Positions 40,086-48,698 of a DNA stretch of 64,000 nt are shown here, in pieces. Within the stretch, counting starts at the first letter, position 1. The number at the start of each line of letters is the position of its first letter. The notes under the pieces were generated by a model. That model searched no databases and was not told where the DNA came from. It saw only the letters and a program-made list of their open reading frames with translations. This DNA is from Asaia prunellae JCM 25354 (lineage in GTDB: Bacteria > Pseudomonadota > Alphaproteobacteria > Acetobacterales > Acetobacteraceae), in the NCBI RefSeq assembly GCF_000613885.1, contig NZ_BAJV01000008.1, positions 62,001-126,000 of the forward strand. The letters are read 5' to 3'. Both the position numbers and the translations under genes were made by a program.

Positions 40086-40853
40086 ATGAGCTTCACTTTT
40101 GCCACCTGGAACGTCAATTCCATTCGCCAGCGCGAACGTCATGTTCTGGACTGGCTCGACCGCGTAAAACCTGACCTGCTCTGCCTGCAGGAACTGAAAT
40201 GCGAGACGCATCTCTTTCCGGCGAGCTTTGCAGAAGCCGGCTACCATCCGGTCGTGGTAGGGCAGAAAGCCTATAACGGTGTCGCGATGCTGACGCGCAA
40301 ACCGGCAGAAGTAACCAGCCTGAGCCTGCCCGGCTTCGAAAACGACGCTTCACGCTATGTCGAATTGCGACTGTCCGGCATGGTAATCGGCAATCTCTAT
40401 CTGCCCAACGGCAATTCCGGCGGGGCTGCCGGTTTTGCCACAAAGCTCAATTTTCTTGACGCACTGGCCCAACGTGCGCGCGCACTTCTGGAGGCTGAAG
40501 AGGACTTCCTGTTCACGGGTGACTTCAATGTCTGCCCGACTGATGAGGATTATGCCCCCGGCGCGCTGAGCCCCGACGATGCCCTCCTGCGTCCTGAAAG
40601 CCGTGCGGGCTGGCACCGGCTGCTCTGGCTCGGGCTTACCGATGCGCTGCGTGCTATCCATCCTGCCGGTCGACACTACACATTCTATGACTACCAGAAT
40701 GCCGCATTCCAGCGGAACTCAGGTTTGCGTATCGACCACGCCCTTCTCTCCCCCCGACTGGCAGAACGCCTTGTTTCGGTCATACCGGACCGGGATGAAC
40801 GGGCGAAGGATCAGCCTTCGGATCATATTCCGCTGATCGTGACCCTGGCCTGA
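40086..40853 (+). CDS. xthA: Exodeoxyribonuclease III
   Basis: 255 aa exonuclease and apurinic-site endonuclease of base excision repair. Motifs of the exonuclease/endonuclease/phosphatase fold are clear: A-T-W-N-V-N-S-I-R at 6-14, L-Q-E-L-K with the metal-binding Glu, the F-T-G-D-F-N-V-C-P active-site block, R-I-D-H-A-L-L, and the final S-D-H-I-P-L. It is complete and starts 6 bases after the erpA stop. Confidence 0.94.
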   Translation: MSFTFATWNVNSIRQRERHVLDWLDRVKPDLLCLQELKCETHLFPASFAEAGYHPVVVGQKAYNGVAMLTRKPAEVTSLSLPGFENDASRYVELRLSGMVIGNLYLPNGNSGGAAGFATKLNFLDALAQRARALLEAEEDFLFTGDFNVCPTDEDYAPGALSPDDALLRPESRAGWHRLLWLGLTDALRAIHPAGRHYTFYDYQNAAFQRNSGLRIDHALLSPRLAERLVSVIPDRDERAKDQPSDHIPLIVTLA

Positions 40854-40903
40854 GCTCTGCGAGGATCTTCCAGAGGCGGATTGTTTCCTGACAAGCGCGA
40901 CGC

Positions 40904-40939
40904 GCAAAAGCCCCAACGACACTGAGTCGGAGCTTTTGC
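40904..40939 (+). terminator. Hairpin after xthA, candidate terminator
   Basis: GCAAAAGC (40904-40911) pairs with GCTTTTGC (40932-40939), with an inner CGAC-ACTGA-GTCG stem. It is about 50 bases past the xthA stop and before the convergent TetR gene end. No T-run follows. Confidence 0.35.
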
Positions 40940-41011
40940 TGCGGATCGGACACAGGTTTAGAGTGATATTTATCGGCCTGTGTTCGACGCTCTCCAGCGC
41001 ATACGCTTTTC

Positions 41012-41557
41012 CTAGAGGCTTCCTTCAGCGAGTCTCTGAATATCGTCGTAAATCTCGTTCCACTCCTCGGTATCCACATCGAATAACCCAAGAAATTTCA
41101 TATAGAACATACCCTCACTTGCGATGAAGGCGAGGCGGGCCTTTCTGTTGTCCCGCGTATTTGCGGCAAGCATCTCATATCTCTGCCGGTACCATTGGCG
41201 TGCTCTGCCGTTGGACTGTTCCTGTGCGAGAAGACCGGCGAGAACACTACATATCTTGCTATCCGGCTCTGAAAGCAGATTCCTCGCTGTCTCGACATGC
41301 GCCCTTATCTTGTCGCTCTCCGTGCCATTTTGGCCAGCTTTGCTGGAATAAGCCGCCTCCTCACGGGAAAACCATCTGTCGACGAGCGCCTCCGTCAACT
41401 CTTCTTTCGAGCCAAAGCAGGACTGCACGCCTCCCTTGGTGATTCCTGCCTCCTTCGCGACGGCTCCTATAGAAAAAGCGCCAATGCCTGCCGTCAAGAT
41501 GACCCGCTCAGCCGCCTCAAGGACTTCGTTCCTGTCTATGGTTTTCGGACGTCCCAC
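41012..41557 (-). CDS. TetR-family transcriptional regulator
   Basis: 181 aa one-component repressor. The N-terminal helix-turn-helix is typical: V-L-E-A-A-E-R-V-I-L, then I-G-A-V-A-K-E-A-G-I-T-K-G-G-V-Q-S-C-F-G-S-K-E-E-L. The C-terminal ligand domain is unassigned. The start is GTG 41557 because AAGGAG lies five bases upstream; a TTG five codons earlier is less likely. A perfect 14-base palindrome at 41578-41591 sits 20 bases upstream of the start and is a likely autoregulatory operator. The gene is divergent from the Hint-domain protein gene, which it may control. Confidence 0.85.
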   Translation of the reverse strand: MGRPKTIDRNEVLEAAERVILTAGIGAFSIGAVAKEAGITKGGVQSCFGSKEELTEALVDRWFSREEAAYSSKAGQNGTESDKIRAHVETARNLLSEPDSKICSVLAGLLAQEQSNGRARQWYRQRYEMLAANTRDNRKARLAFIASEGMFYMKFLGLFDVDTEEWNEIYDDIQRLAEGSL

Positions 41558-41577
41558 AATTGCTCCTTGCAATTAGA

Positions 41578-41591
41578 ATACGATCGTATTA
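41578..41591. promoter_or_regulatory. Perfect 14-base palindrome, likely TetR operator
   Basis: AATACGA (41578-41584) followed directly by its complement TCGTATT (41585-41591). Its position just upstream of the TetR gene start is typical of autoregulated TetR repressors. Confidence 0.55.
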
Positions 41592-41664
41592 ATACTCTCT
41601 CAACAATCTCCTGATCCTTCCCGGTCCGAGAGCTCAGTGCCGGTATCGAGCCATGAGGAAATCC

Positions 41665-41716
41665 GCGTTTCTTCATTCCGTCGAACCGAATGAAGAAACG
41701 CAGACAGAAGAAACGC
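41665..41716. promoter_or_regulatory. 14-base inverted repeat plus direct repeat before the Hint gene
   Basis: GCGTTTCTTCATTC (41665-41678) and GAATGAAGAAACGC (41688-41701) are perfect arms with a 9-base loop. The last 10 bases (GAAGAAACGC) are repeated at 41707-41716. No T-run follows on either strand. The element ends 50 bases before the Hint start and could be an operator array or a leader hairpin. Confidence 0.45.
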
Positions 41717-41766
41717 AAATAAAAATCAGATCGTCCCAAACAAGCATTTTCGTAATGGAGTAAGCC

Positions 41767-43389
41767 ATGCCCTATCTGAATGTCACTCCCGGCGTCCCTG
41801 CGCCTTACAAGGATGGAGGCGGTCTGTACATGCTGAATGGCGGTACAATTACCGTTGACACAGATCAGGGTCTTCTTGGTCTTCGAGATACGACCTCAAC
41901 AAATTATGGCCATGTGGCTTCCGTGGCAGGAAATATTTATGTCCATTTCGACGAACGCGCATTTTACGCCAACCCTGTGAACAAGATATTCAAACTCGAG
42001 ATAGAAAATACAAAACCCGTCGCTAACGTCACAATCAATTATCTGCTCTCCGGAACGGAGAAATCCGTAACTGCCTTGTGGAACGGAACGAAGACGATCA
42101 TCACCTTTATTCTGGGTGATGGGCAGGGCCATTCAGTCACTCTGAACATCGGCATCCGCTTCAATTCACTGGGCCTCCCCGCTGGCAAGACGGTATCCTT
42201 CCCGACCGACAACAATAGCGGTCTAATCAAAATTGTCTGCTATGCCCGGGGGACCCGGATAGAAACACCAACCGGGGAGCGCCTCATCGAAGATCTCCGC
42301 GCTGGAGACGAGGTCATCACATATAAAGATCAAGGCAGAACGGCAGCTACCATCACCTGGGTCGGAACGCGTCGCGTGATCGCCACAGATGAAGCTGAAA
42401 AACTCGTTCGCGTCCGGAAAGATGCACTGCAATCCGGAGTACCGAACAGGGACCTGCTGATCACACCAGAGCATTGCCTCTTCATTGATGGCAGGCTCTT
42501 TCCTGTGCGCACGCTCGTCAATGGTCGTTCGATCGCGATCAGTAATGAGACTGAATTTGAGGTTTTCCATCTTGAGCTGGAAGAGCATTCGATCATTTTC
42601 GCTAATGGTGCGAGCTCCGAAAGCTTCCTTGATACAGGAAACAAACATCTCATGCTTGGCGAGAATGCGAGATCGCTGACTCTGGGCAATTCAGATACGG
42701 CATGCCGTATCTCTGCGGCGCCTATCTGCATCGCGCCAGAACAAATCAAACCTGTGCACGATGCTCTTGCCATGCGTGCTGCAATGCAAGACTACGCACC
42801 CGCCACGATACAGCCGACGATCACGCCTAATCCTGACCTCCATCTTGCTCTAGATAATCACAGGAAGATAAGGCCAGCGAGAATAAAAGACGGACAGTAT
42901 ATATTTTTCGTTCCTCATGACGTCGAGAGATTCTGGATTGTATCGAATATTTTTATACCGAGCCAATCTTATGGCCCGTGGTATGACGACCGACGTGAAC
43001 TGGGAGTTCTTGTGGGAAAGATCAGCCTGTATAGCAGTACAGGACAGATCAATTACACAGAGCATCTCAAAAACCAGGAAATAGACGGTTGGCATGCCAT
43101 AGAAACCAAAACTCACCGGTGGACGAACGGCCATGCGAGGCTGGATATCGGTCCAGATTTTCCGGATGAGAGAATAATGGATGCTGTGATGGTCATCTCT
43201 ATCGAAGTTATTGCAACGGGCACTTATTTCACGCTGCCAGCGCATCCAGAGCACAGCCTGCCCCGCTTTTCCCGTCCGCAGGATTTGCTAACACGAGAGA
43301 ATCCGTCTGCTGCCATAGCATCCCTCGTGGATCTGGTTATCAATCATGATCACCAGATCAGAAGTACGGCGATCCATGACAGTATTTAA
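41767..43389 (+). CDS. Hint (Hedgehog/intein) domain protein
   Basis: 540 aa protein in three parts. Residues 1-157 are beta-rich with no signal peptide. Residues 158 to about 300 form a Hint_2 domain starting at Cys158 (V-C-Y-A-R-G-T-R-I-E-T-P-T-G), with T-x-x-H at Thr233-His236 and the E-H-S-I-I-F-A-N-G ending. Residues about 300-540 are an unrecognised domain with many aromatic residues (W-I-V-S-N-I-F-I-P, Y-G-P-W-Y-D-D). Hint domains self-cleave at the Cys; here that would release residues 1-157. Hint_2 proteins are common in Acetobacteraceae but their role is not known. Codon use looks less GC-rich than in the neighbours, suggesting acquisition (by eye). A site AATGGAG precedes the ATG. 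Confidence 0.82.
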   Translation: MPYLNVTPGVPAPYKDGGGLYMLNGGTITVDTDQGLLGLRDTTSTNYGHVASVAGNIYVHFDERAFYANPVNKIFKLEIENTKPVANVTINYLLSGTEKSVTALWNGTKTIITFILGDGQGHSVTLNIGIRFNSLGLPAGKTVSFPTDNNSGLIKIVCYARGTRIETPTGERLIEDLRAGDEVITYKDQGRTAATITWVGTRRVIATDEAEKLVRVRKDALQSGVPNRDLLITPEHCLFIDGRLFPVRTLVNGRSIAISNETEFEVFHLELEEHSIIFANGASSESFLDTGNKHLMLGENARSLTLGNSDTACRISAAPICIAPEQIKPVHDALAMRAAMQDYAPATIQPTITPNPDLHLALDNHRKIRPARIKDGQYIFFVPHDVERFWIVSNIFIPSQSYGPWYDDRRELGVLVGKISLYSSTGQINYTEHLKNQEIDGWHAIETKTHRWTNGHARLDIGPDFPDERIMDAVMVISIEVIATGTYFTLPAHPEHSLPRFSRPQDLLTRENPSAAIASLVDLVINHDHQIRSTAIHDSI

Positions 43390-43450
43390 ACGCAGATAAC
43401 ATGTATGTAGGGCAATATCGGCTACAAAGCAGCTTCCTTCGTAGATTAGA

Positions 43451-44239
43451 TCACTCGCATTGCTGGTGCGGCAAAGCGTCGAGGGAAGTCAGCTTACCGC
43501 TGAGCACATAATCGCCGAAATCAATCAGAAGATGATCTTCAATGCCATTGGTCCAGAGCACATCACTATAAGCAGAGTCCGGTAGTAAGGTCCCTGTCCC
43601 GGCACCAAAACTGGCGATTGAGACTGGGACGGCATCGCGACCGTGCAAGAGAGGGCTTGCCAGACTTGCCTCATGCGAGGCGAACACGCCCAGAGTCGCA
43701 TAGGTTGGTATGCTCCCGGAGTCCGAGCTACCGTCGAACAGATCAAGAGCAAGATGAAGGGTCTTTCTGTGAGCAGCAGCCAGAAGGGCCTGGGTCTGCT
43801 GAACAGGAAAGACGGTCCGTGCTGGCAGGGTCACGTTTTTAGTCTGGGGCTTCGTATAATGTACGACAATCTCACCATGACGCTGACGCAGCGCCTCGCC
43901 AGCTGTCTCGCTTGTTACCTGACCATCTTGGCTCTGGATCGTGTGAAAGATCAGCCTGTGCGCTTTTTTGTCTTCAAGCGTAGCTGACTGGAAACTGACG
44001 CTGTTCGAACTGCCATCACCATTAACGATCTCGATATCAAGCTTCTGACTGACAGACCAGGCAGTACAGAGATCATGCAACTGATAGGTCGCAGAACCAC
44101 TCGCACCGGCGAAGGCACCCGCCTTCAGGCGAGACAGGCTCAATGTATAAACGGCCTTGTGCGGTTGCAGGGCCTCTCCCCGCACAGCGAAAGGCAGGGC
44201 GAAGAGCCCTGCAAAAAAACCGGATAGAAACCGTTTCAC
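43451..44239 (-). CDS. EipB-like cell-envelope protein (DUF1849)
   Basis: 262 aa periplasmic protein with a Sec signal (F-L-S-G-F-F-A-G-L-F-A-L-P-F-A-V-R-G-E-A). The mature part begins H-K-A-V-Y-T-L-S-L and shows the pattern of EipB, a beta-spiral envelope-integrity protein of Brucella and other alphaproteobacteria. The two cysteines (D-L-C-T-A-W-S and the penultimate residue, Q-Q-C-E) correspond to the EipB disulfide. Start GTG 44239 has GGAAAGG upstream, 19 bases after the aspS stop; an ATG at 44275 would overlap aspS. It probably forms an operon with aspS. Confidence 0.75.
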   Translation of the reverse strand: MKRFLSGFFAGLFALPFAVRGEALQPHKAVYTLSLSRLKAGAFAGASGSATYQLHDLCTAWSVSQKLDIEIVNGDGSSNSVSFQSATLEDKKAHRLIFHTIQSQDGQVTSETAGEALRQRHGEIVVHYTKPQTKNVTLPARTVFPVQQTQALLAAAHRKTLHLALDLFDGSSDSGSIPTYATLGVFASHEASLASPLLHGRDAVPVSIASFGAGTGTLLPDSAYSDVLWTNGIEDHLLIDFGDYVLSGKLTSLDALPHQQCE

Positions 44240-44258
44240 GCCTGCCTGCCTTTCCGGC

Positions 44259-46055
44259 TCAGTCCTTCTGGACATTTGCCTTTGGTTTGGGCGGCAGAAT
44301 GGCCAGAGAAAGCTCCTTCAGACGGGCAGGCTCAACCGGGGCCGGCGCTTCCATCATCAGGTCTTCACCACTCTGGTTGAGCGGGAAGAGAATAACCTCG
44401 CGAATATTCGGCTCATCGGCCAGCAGCATCACGATACGGTCCACGCCCGGTGCCGATCCACCATGTGGCGGGGCACCATAGCGGAAGGCGTTGAGCATGC
44501 CACCGAAACGGGCTTCGACCACATCCTCGCCATAGCCTGCAATGGCAAAGGCCCGGATCATGACTTCCGGCAGATGGTTACGGATCGCACCCGAAGACAG
44601 TTCGATGCCGTTACAGACGATATCGTACTGATAGGCCTTGATCGTCAGCGGATCCTGCGTATTCAGCGCCTCAAGCCCGCCCTGCGGCATGGAGAACGGG
44701 TTATGCGAGAAATCAACCTGACCCGTTTCCTCATTGCGCTCGAACATCGGAAAATCGACGATCCAGCAGAAACGGAAAGCGTCCTGCTCGATCAAATCGA
44801 GTTCCTGAGCGATGCGTGTGCGCACCTGCCCCGAGAACTTGGCCACGGCATCGCCTTCGCCTGCAGCAAAGAACACGGCGTCACCCGCCTTGAGGCCGCA
44901 GGCTTCACGAATGGCCTCGACGCGATCGGCTTCGAGATTCTTGGCAATCGGGCCCTTGCCACCATCTTCCTCGAAGATGATGTAGCCCAGACCACCAGCC
45001 CCGGCCTCACGCGCCCAGCTATTGAGCTTGTCGAAAAAGCCACGCGGGCGCGTTCCGGCACCGGGTGCGGGAATGGCGCGCACTTCGCCACCATTGGCAG
45101 CAATACGGGCGAACAGGCCGAAACCGGAATTGGCGAAAGCTTCGGTGACCGTGCTGATCAGCAGCGGATTGCGCAGATCAGGCTTGTCAGAACCATACAG
45201 ACGCATCGCCTCATCGTAGGGAATACGCTTGAATGGTGCGGTATCAACCTTGCGTCCCTTGCCGAATTCGGCAAACAGCCCGCTCAGTACGTCTTCAAGC
45301 ACAGCGAACACGTCTTCCTGCGTCGCGAAGGCCATTTCAAAATCGAGCTGATAGAACTCGCCGGGGCTACGATCGGCGCGTGAGGCCTCATCACGGAAGC
45401 ATGGCGCGATCTGGAAATAACGGTCAAAGCCCGCCACCATGGCCAGCTGCTTGAACTGCTGCGGTGCCTGCGGCAGGGCATAGAACTTGCCGGGGTGCAG
45501 ACGCGCCGGGACAAGGAAGTCGCGCGCGCCTTCTGGCGAAGACGCCGTAAGGATCGGCGTCTGGAACTCGGTGAAGCCGTGACCGATCATGCGCGAGCGC
45601 ATGGAGGCAATAACCGCTGAACGCAGGCGGATATTCGCCGCCATCTTCTCACGGCGCAGGTCGAGATAGCGATATTTGAGACGCAGATCCTCGGGGTAAT
45701 TCTCGCTGCCAGCCACCTGGAAAGGCAGGACAGCAGCATGCGAACGCACCTCGATCTCCCGGGCCCGCAATTCAATCGCACCAGTCGGCAGATGCGGGTT
45801 ACGCTGGCCTTCCTCGCGTGCAACCACGTCGCCCGTGACCGTGATCACGCTTTCGACGCGCAGACGCTCGACGATGTCCAGAAGATCAGTGCCAGAAGGA
45901 ATAACGATCTGCGTCATGCCGGTCTGGTCGCGCAGATCGATAAAGAGAAGCCCACCGTGATCGCGCTTGCTGTGAACCCAGCCTGACAGACGAACGGTCT
46001 GGCCGGCGTCGCTCTCGCGCAGGGCGCTACAGCTATGAGTGCGATAGGGATGCAT
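44259..46055 (-). CDS. aspS: Aspartate-tRNA(Asp/Asn) ligase
   Basis: 598 aa class II synthetase. The N-terminal OB-fold anticodon domain ([15 protein letters not shown]) is followed by the catalytic core: motif 2 [10 protein letters not shown], the bacterial GAD insertion, and motif 3 [12 protein letters not shown] 46055 (M-H-P-Y-R-T-H) fits the family; the frame is open upstream but through hairpin sequence. Bacteria without AsnRS use this enzyme to charge both tRNA-Asp and tRNA-Asn. Two hairpins lie between it and the upstream Rieske-FAD gene. Confidence 0.94.
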   Translation of the reverse strand: MHPYRTHSCSALRESDAGQTVRLSGWVHSKRDHGGLLFIDLRDQTGMTQIVIPSGTDLLDIVERLRVESVITVTGDVVAREEGQRNPHLPTGAIELRAREIEVRSHAAVLPFQVAGSENYPEDLRLKYRYLDLRREKMAANIRLRSAVIASMRSRMIGHGFTEFQTPILTASSPEGARDFLVPARLHPGKFYALPQAPQQFKQLAMVAGFDRYFQIAPCFRDEASRADRSPGEFYQLDFEMAFATQEDVFAVLEDVLSGLFAEFGKGRKVDTAPFKRIPYDEAMRLYGSDKPDLRNPLLISTVTEAFANSGFGLFARIAANGGEVRAIPAPGAGTRPRGFFDKLNSWAREAGAGGLGYIIFEEDGGKGPIAKNLEADRVEAIREACGLKAGDAVFFAAGEGDAVAKFSGQVRTRIAQELDLIEQDAFRFCWIVDFPMFERNEETGQVDFSHNPFSMPQGGLEALNTQDPLTIKAYQYDIVCNGIELSSGAIRNHLPEVMIRAFAIAGYGEDVVEARFGGMLNAFRYGAPPHGGSAPGVDRIVMLLADEPNIREVILFPLNQSGEDLMMEAPAPVEPARLKELSLAILPPKPKANVQKD

Positions 46056-46086
46056 GGGCGTCTTCCTGATTCGTAACCTCGGGGGC

Positions 46087-46129
46087 GCAGGGGACGAACC
46101 CCTGCCAATGGAGCGCAGGAAGCCGCTCC
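46087..46129. terminator. Two hairpins between the Rieske-FAD gene and aspS
   Basis: GCAGGGG-ACGAA-CCCCTGC (46087-46105) and GGAGCG-(8 bases)-CGCTCC (46110-46129) are perfect stems in the 86-base gap between the two minus-strand genes. They may end the upstream transcript or form part of the aspS leader. No T-run is present. Confidence 0.4.
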
Positions 46130-46141
46130 ACCCCTTCCCTG

Positions 46142-47674
46142 TCAAGCATCGTCGAAGGTTACAGCCGCCTTGCACATCTCTTTTGGGCGACCTGCTGCCG
46201 CCAGAGCCAGTGTTTTGCCACTCTCATCGACATAATGTGCTGTAAAATCGAAGCTCCTGGCATCGCCATCAATCTCGACATGATCAAATGGCGCGGGCCA
46301 GCCGAGATATTCGATCTTGCGGTCATATTGCTGCGTCCAGAACCAGGGTGTCGACAAGGTGCTAGCCGGTAGTCCGAGCATGGCACGCGTCGCAATGCGG
46401 GCCTGAATCTGCGCCGTACGCCAATGCTCAATGCGGTACCGCTTGCCCTCATGGTCTACGCTGGCAATGTCGCCTGCCGCGTAGATATGAGGGGCAAAAC
46501 ACATGGTCTCATCCACCTCGATTCCACCATCATCCGCACGGGCATAGGCTGACAGATAATCGAGAGCCGGTTCGGCACCGATACCGGCAATCACCAGATC
46601 CGCTGTGATTTCACTCCCGTCTTCCAGTGTAACGGACTGAACACGATCGGCTCCGTTGATCGTCTTGACGCTGCATGATGGAATAAAGGCTACGCCCTTA
46701 CCTTCATGAAGGCTCCGCATCTCGGTGCCGATCTCACGGCCAAGCTGCTTTTCAAAGGGGAGTTCTGTCTTCGAGACAACGGTTACGCCCGCCCCTCGCT
46801 TGCGCAGGCAGGCCGCAGCTTCCATGCCGATAAATCCTGAGCCGATCACAACGACGCTTGTTGTTTCCGACACCGATGCAGCGATCGCGCGTACATCTCC
46901 TGCACTGCGTAGCGTATGAACGCCTTCAAGCGTACTGCCTGGCAGATCGAGCCCGCGCGCTCTGGACCCGCTTGCCAGAAGGATATGGTCAGGGGTCACC
47001 GGCTCACCCTGCTCGAGGGTAACCGTTCTGGTTTCGGTGTCGAGACTGACAACACGATCGATCACACGTTCTATCCGATGATCCTGATACCAGCTTTCAG
47101 GCCGTAAAGCCGGAGGGGTTGCTTCCGGATCGGCGTTGGCAAGGGTCATCTTGCTGAGCGCCGTTCGGTCATAAGGGAGATCACTTTCAGGCCCGATCAG
47201 AAGAATACGACCGGCAAAACCTTCCTCACGCAGTGTCACGCTTGCCGCAATCGCCGCGGCTCCTGCGCCGACAATCGCGATCACCTCGTGCTGACGCATT
47301 GGTGCCGGTGCCTCACGCTTGATGGCCACTTTGCCCACAAGAACACGCCCGTCATGCAATTCGACCGGATAACGCGCCAGAGGATCGAGCGCCGGGGGCT
47401 CGATCAACCGCCCGGTTTCTGCCGAGAAACTGGCCTTGTGCCACGGGCAGACAAGCTGCACATCGCCATGACGGGTCTTGCAGGCGACACCCTGCTCCAT
47501 GGGCGCACCCTTGTGGGGGCATTTTCCGTCAAAGGCGCGCACTTCATCGCCTTCACGGTACAGAACAAGAGCTTTGTCTCCAATGCTTACGGGCGTGATC
47601 GCGCCGTCCTGAAGCTCACCAAAAGCAAGAACATCGGTCCAGTCCATCAACTCTGCGCACATATGCCCGTCCAT
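46142..47674 (-). CDS. Rieske-FAD pyridine nucleotide-disulfide oxidoreductase
   Basis: 510 aa fusion. The N-terminal Rieske [2Fe-2S] domain has ligands C52-P-H54 and C76-P-W-H79. Two Rossmann domains follow, with [10 protein letters not shown] for FAD and I-G-S-G-F-I-G-M-E for NAD(P)H, then the Y-A-A-G-D-I-A FAD motif and a reductase C-terminal domain. The layout matches AIFM3-like proteins and resembles ferredoxin reductases of aromatic dioxygenases with a fused Rieske domain. Electron acceptor unknown. Starts at 47674 or 47647 (M-D-W-T-D-V) are both possible. Confidence 0.85.
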   Translation of the reverse strand: MDGHMCAELMDWTDVLAFGELQDGAITPVSIGDKALVLYREGDEVRAFDGKCPHKGAPMEQGVACKTRHGDVQLVCPWHKASFSAETGRLIEPPALDPLARYPVELHDGRVLVGKVAIKREAPAPMRQHEVIAIVGAGAAAIAASVTLREEGFAGRILLIGPESDLPYDRTALSKMTLANADPEATPPALRPESWYQDHRIERVIDRVVSLDTETRTVTLEQGEPVTPDHILLASGSRARGLDLPGSTLEGVHTLRSAGDVRAIAASVSETTSVVVIGSGFIGMEAAACLRKRGAGVTVVSKTELPFEKQLGREIGTEMRSLHEGKGVAFIPSCSVKTINGADRVQSVTLEDGSEITADLVIAGIGAEPALDYLSAYARADDGGIEVDETMCFAPHIYAAGDIASVDHEGKRYRIEHWRTAQIQARIATRAMLGLPASTLSTPWFWTQQYDRKIEYLGWPAPFDHVEIDGDARSFDFTAHYVDESGKTLALAAAGRPKEMCKAAVTFDDA

Positions 47675-47782
47675 CCACTCTCTGTATTCGACATGCAGAG
47701 GTAACGTGACGGAAGGACTAGGGTTGGAACCTGTGCAAAGGCTTTTCGTCAGAGATCCCTGGATAAGCTACAGACAGTATGC

Positions 47783-48565
47783 TCAGGCAGCAGCAATTCC
47801 CTGATTGATCAGCCAGTCCTGAATTCCCGGATTGGTACGCCCGAAGGAAAGCGGCGTAACACTCACATGATTGGCTGCAATGGCTGCTGTCTCCGTGCCC
47901 TCATCATCGCCTGCATGATCACGCTGAAGATGCAGCCAGTGATAGGACAAGCGTCGCATATCATCGCGGGTGGCGACCTCGATATCACGCAAAAAGCCAC
48001 GGCCTTGCGTGGTAGCCTTCAGAGCCCCCGCTTCTTCTGGCGCGCAATCAGGAAAATTCACGTTCAGACAGGCGGGTTCAGGCAAGGGGCGACTGGCAAG
48101 CGTGGCGATGATATCCGGCGCCAGTGCCCTTGCCGTCGCCCATGGGACTTCCCTGCCGCGACCAAAACTCTGGCTGAGAGCAATAGCCGGCAGCCCCAGA
48201 AGCATTGCCGTCATGGCAGCCCCTACAGTGCCCGAAAACATGGTCTCCACGCCCAGATTAGCGCCACGGTTTATGCCTGAAAGAACCAGTGTCGGCTGGG
48301 CATCACGCAGGATGTGGCGCGCAGCAATCGCAACGCAGTCACCCGGCGTACCATTGACCGCAAAGCGTTTCGTTCCGTGCTGATGGACGCGCAACGGATC
48401 ATGAAGGCTGAGTGCGTGAGAGATACCGCTCTGGTCCTGAGAAGGAGCAACCACCCAGACATCATCACTCAGCTGTGACGCCACCTCATGCAACACGGCA
48501 AGCCCCGGTGCATCGATCCCGTCATCATTGGTCAGCAATACGCGACGAAACATCGACTCTGTCAT
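47783..48565 (-). CDS. surE: 5'-nucleotidase SurE
   Basis: 260 aa metal-dependent nucleoside monophosphatase of the stationary-phase survival family. Motifs: L-L-T-N-D-D-G-I-D-A-P-G near residue 10 (metal-binding Asp pair), V-A-P-S-Q-D-Q-S-G, the N-G-T-P-G-D-C-V block, and S-G-I-N-R-G-A-N. ATG 48565 (M-T-E-S-M-F-R-R) fits; a longer frame to 48637 lacks family character. In many alphaproteobacteria surE follows serS; here it is about 15 kb away. Confidence 0.93.
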   Translation of the reverse strand: MTESMFRRVLLTNDDGIDAPGLAVLHEVASQLSDDVWVVAPSQDQSGISHALSLHDPLRVHQHGTKRFAVNGTPGDCVAIAARHILRDAQPTLVLSGINRGANLGVETMFSGTVGAAMTAMLLGLPAIALSQSFGRGREVPWATARALAPDIIATLASRPLPEPACLNVNFPDCAPEEAGALKATTQGRGFLRDIEVATRDDMRRLSYHWLHLQRDHAGDDEGTETAAIAANHVSVTPLSFGRTNPGIQDWLINQGIAAA

Positions 48566-48654
48566 ATAGAATACTCCCTGGACCGCAACGCGTTGCCTGT
48601 CGCGTATGGTCCAACACACCAGATACGGCACCGGCAACAGAAAGGGTCAGCGCA

Positions 48655-48686
48655 AAAAAGAAAACCCGGCTCAGAGGCCGGGTTTT
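48655..48686 (-). terminator. Rho-independent terminator of the DUF2076 gene
   Basis: AAAACCCGGC (48661-48670) pairs perfectly with GCCGGGTTTT (48677-48686) around TCAGAG. On the minus strand it is followed by CTTTTTT. It lies 13 bases past the DUF2076 stop. Confidence 0.85.
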
Positions 48687-48698
48687 CACAAACAGGTA

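Noticed and set aside
44157-45383. 408-codon plus-strand reading frame
   Set aside because: Antisense to aspS and the eipB-like gene; its composition reflects the complement of conserved aspS codons.
46087-46105. tRNA T-arm-like sequence (GGGGTTCGTCCCC on the minus strand)
   Set aside because: The loop has the wrong length, lacks the conserved A58, and no acceptor stem or anticodon arm can be drawn around it.
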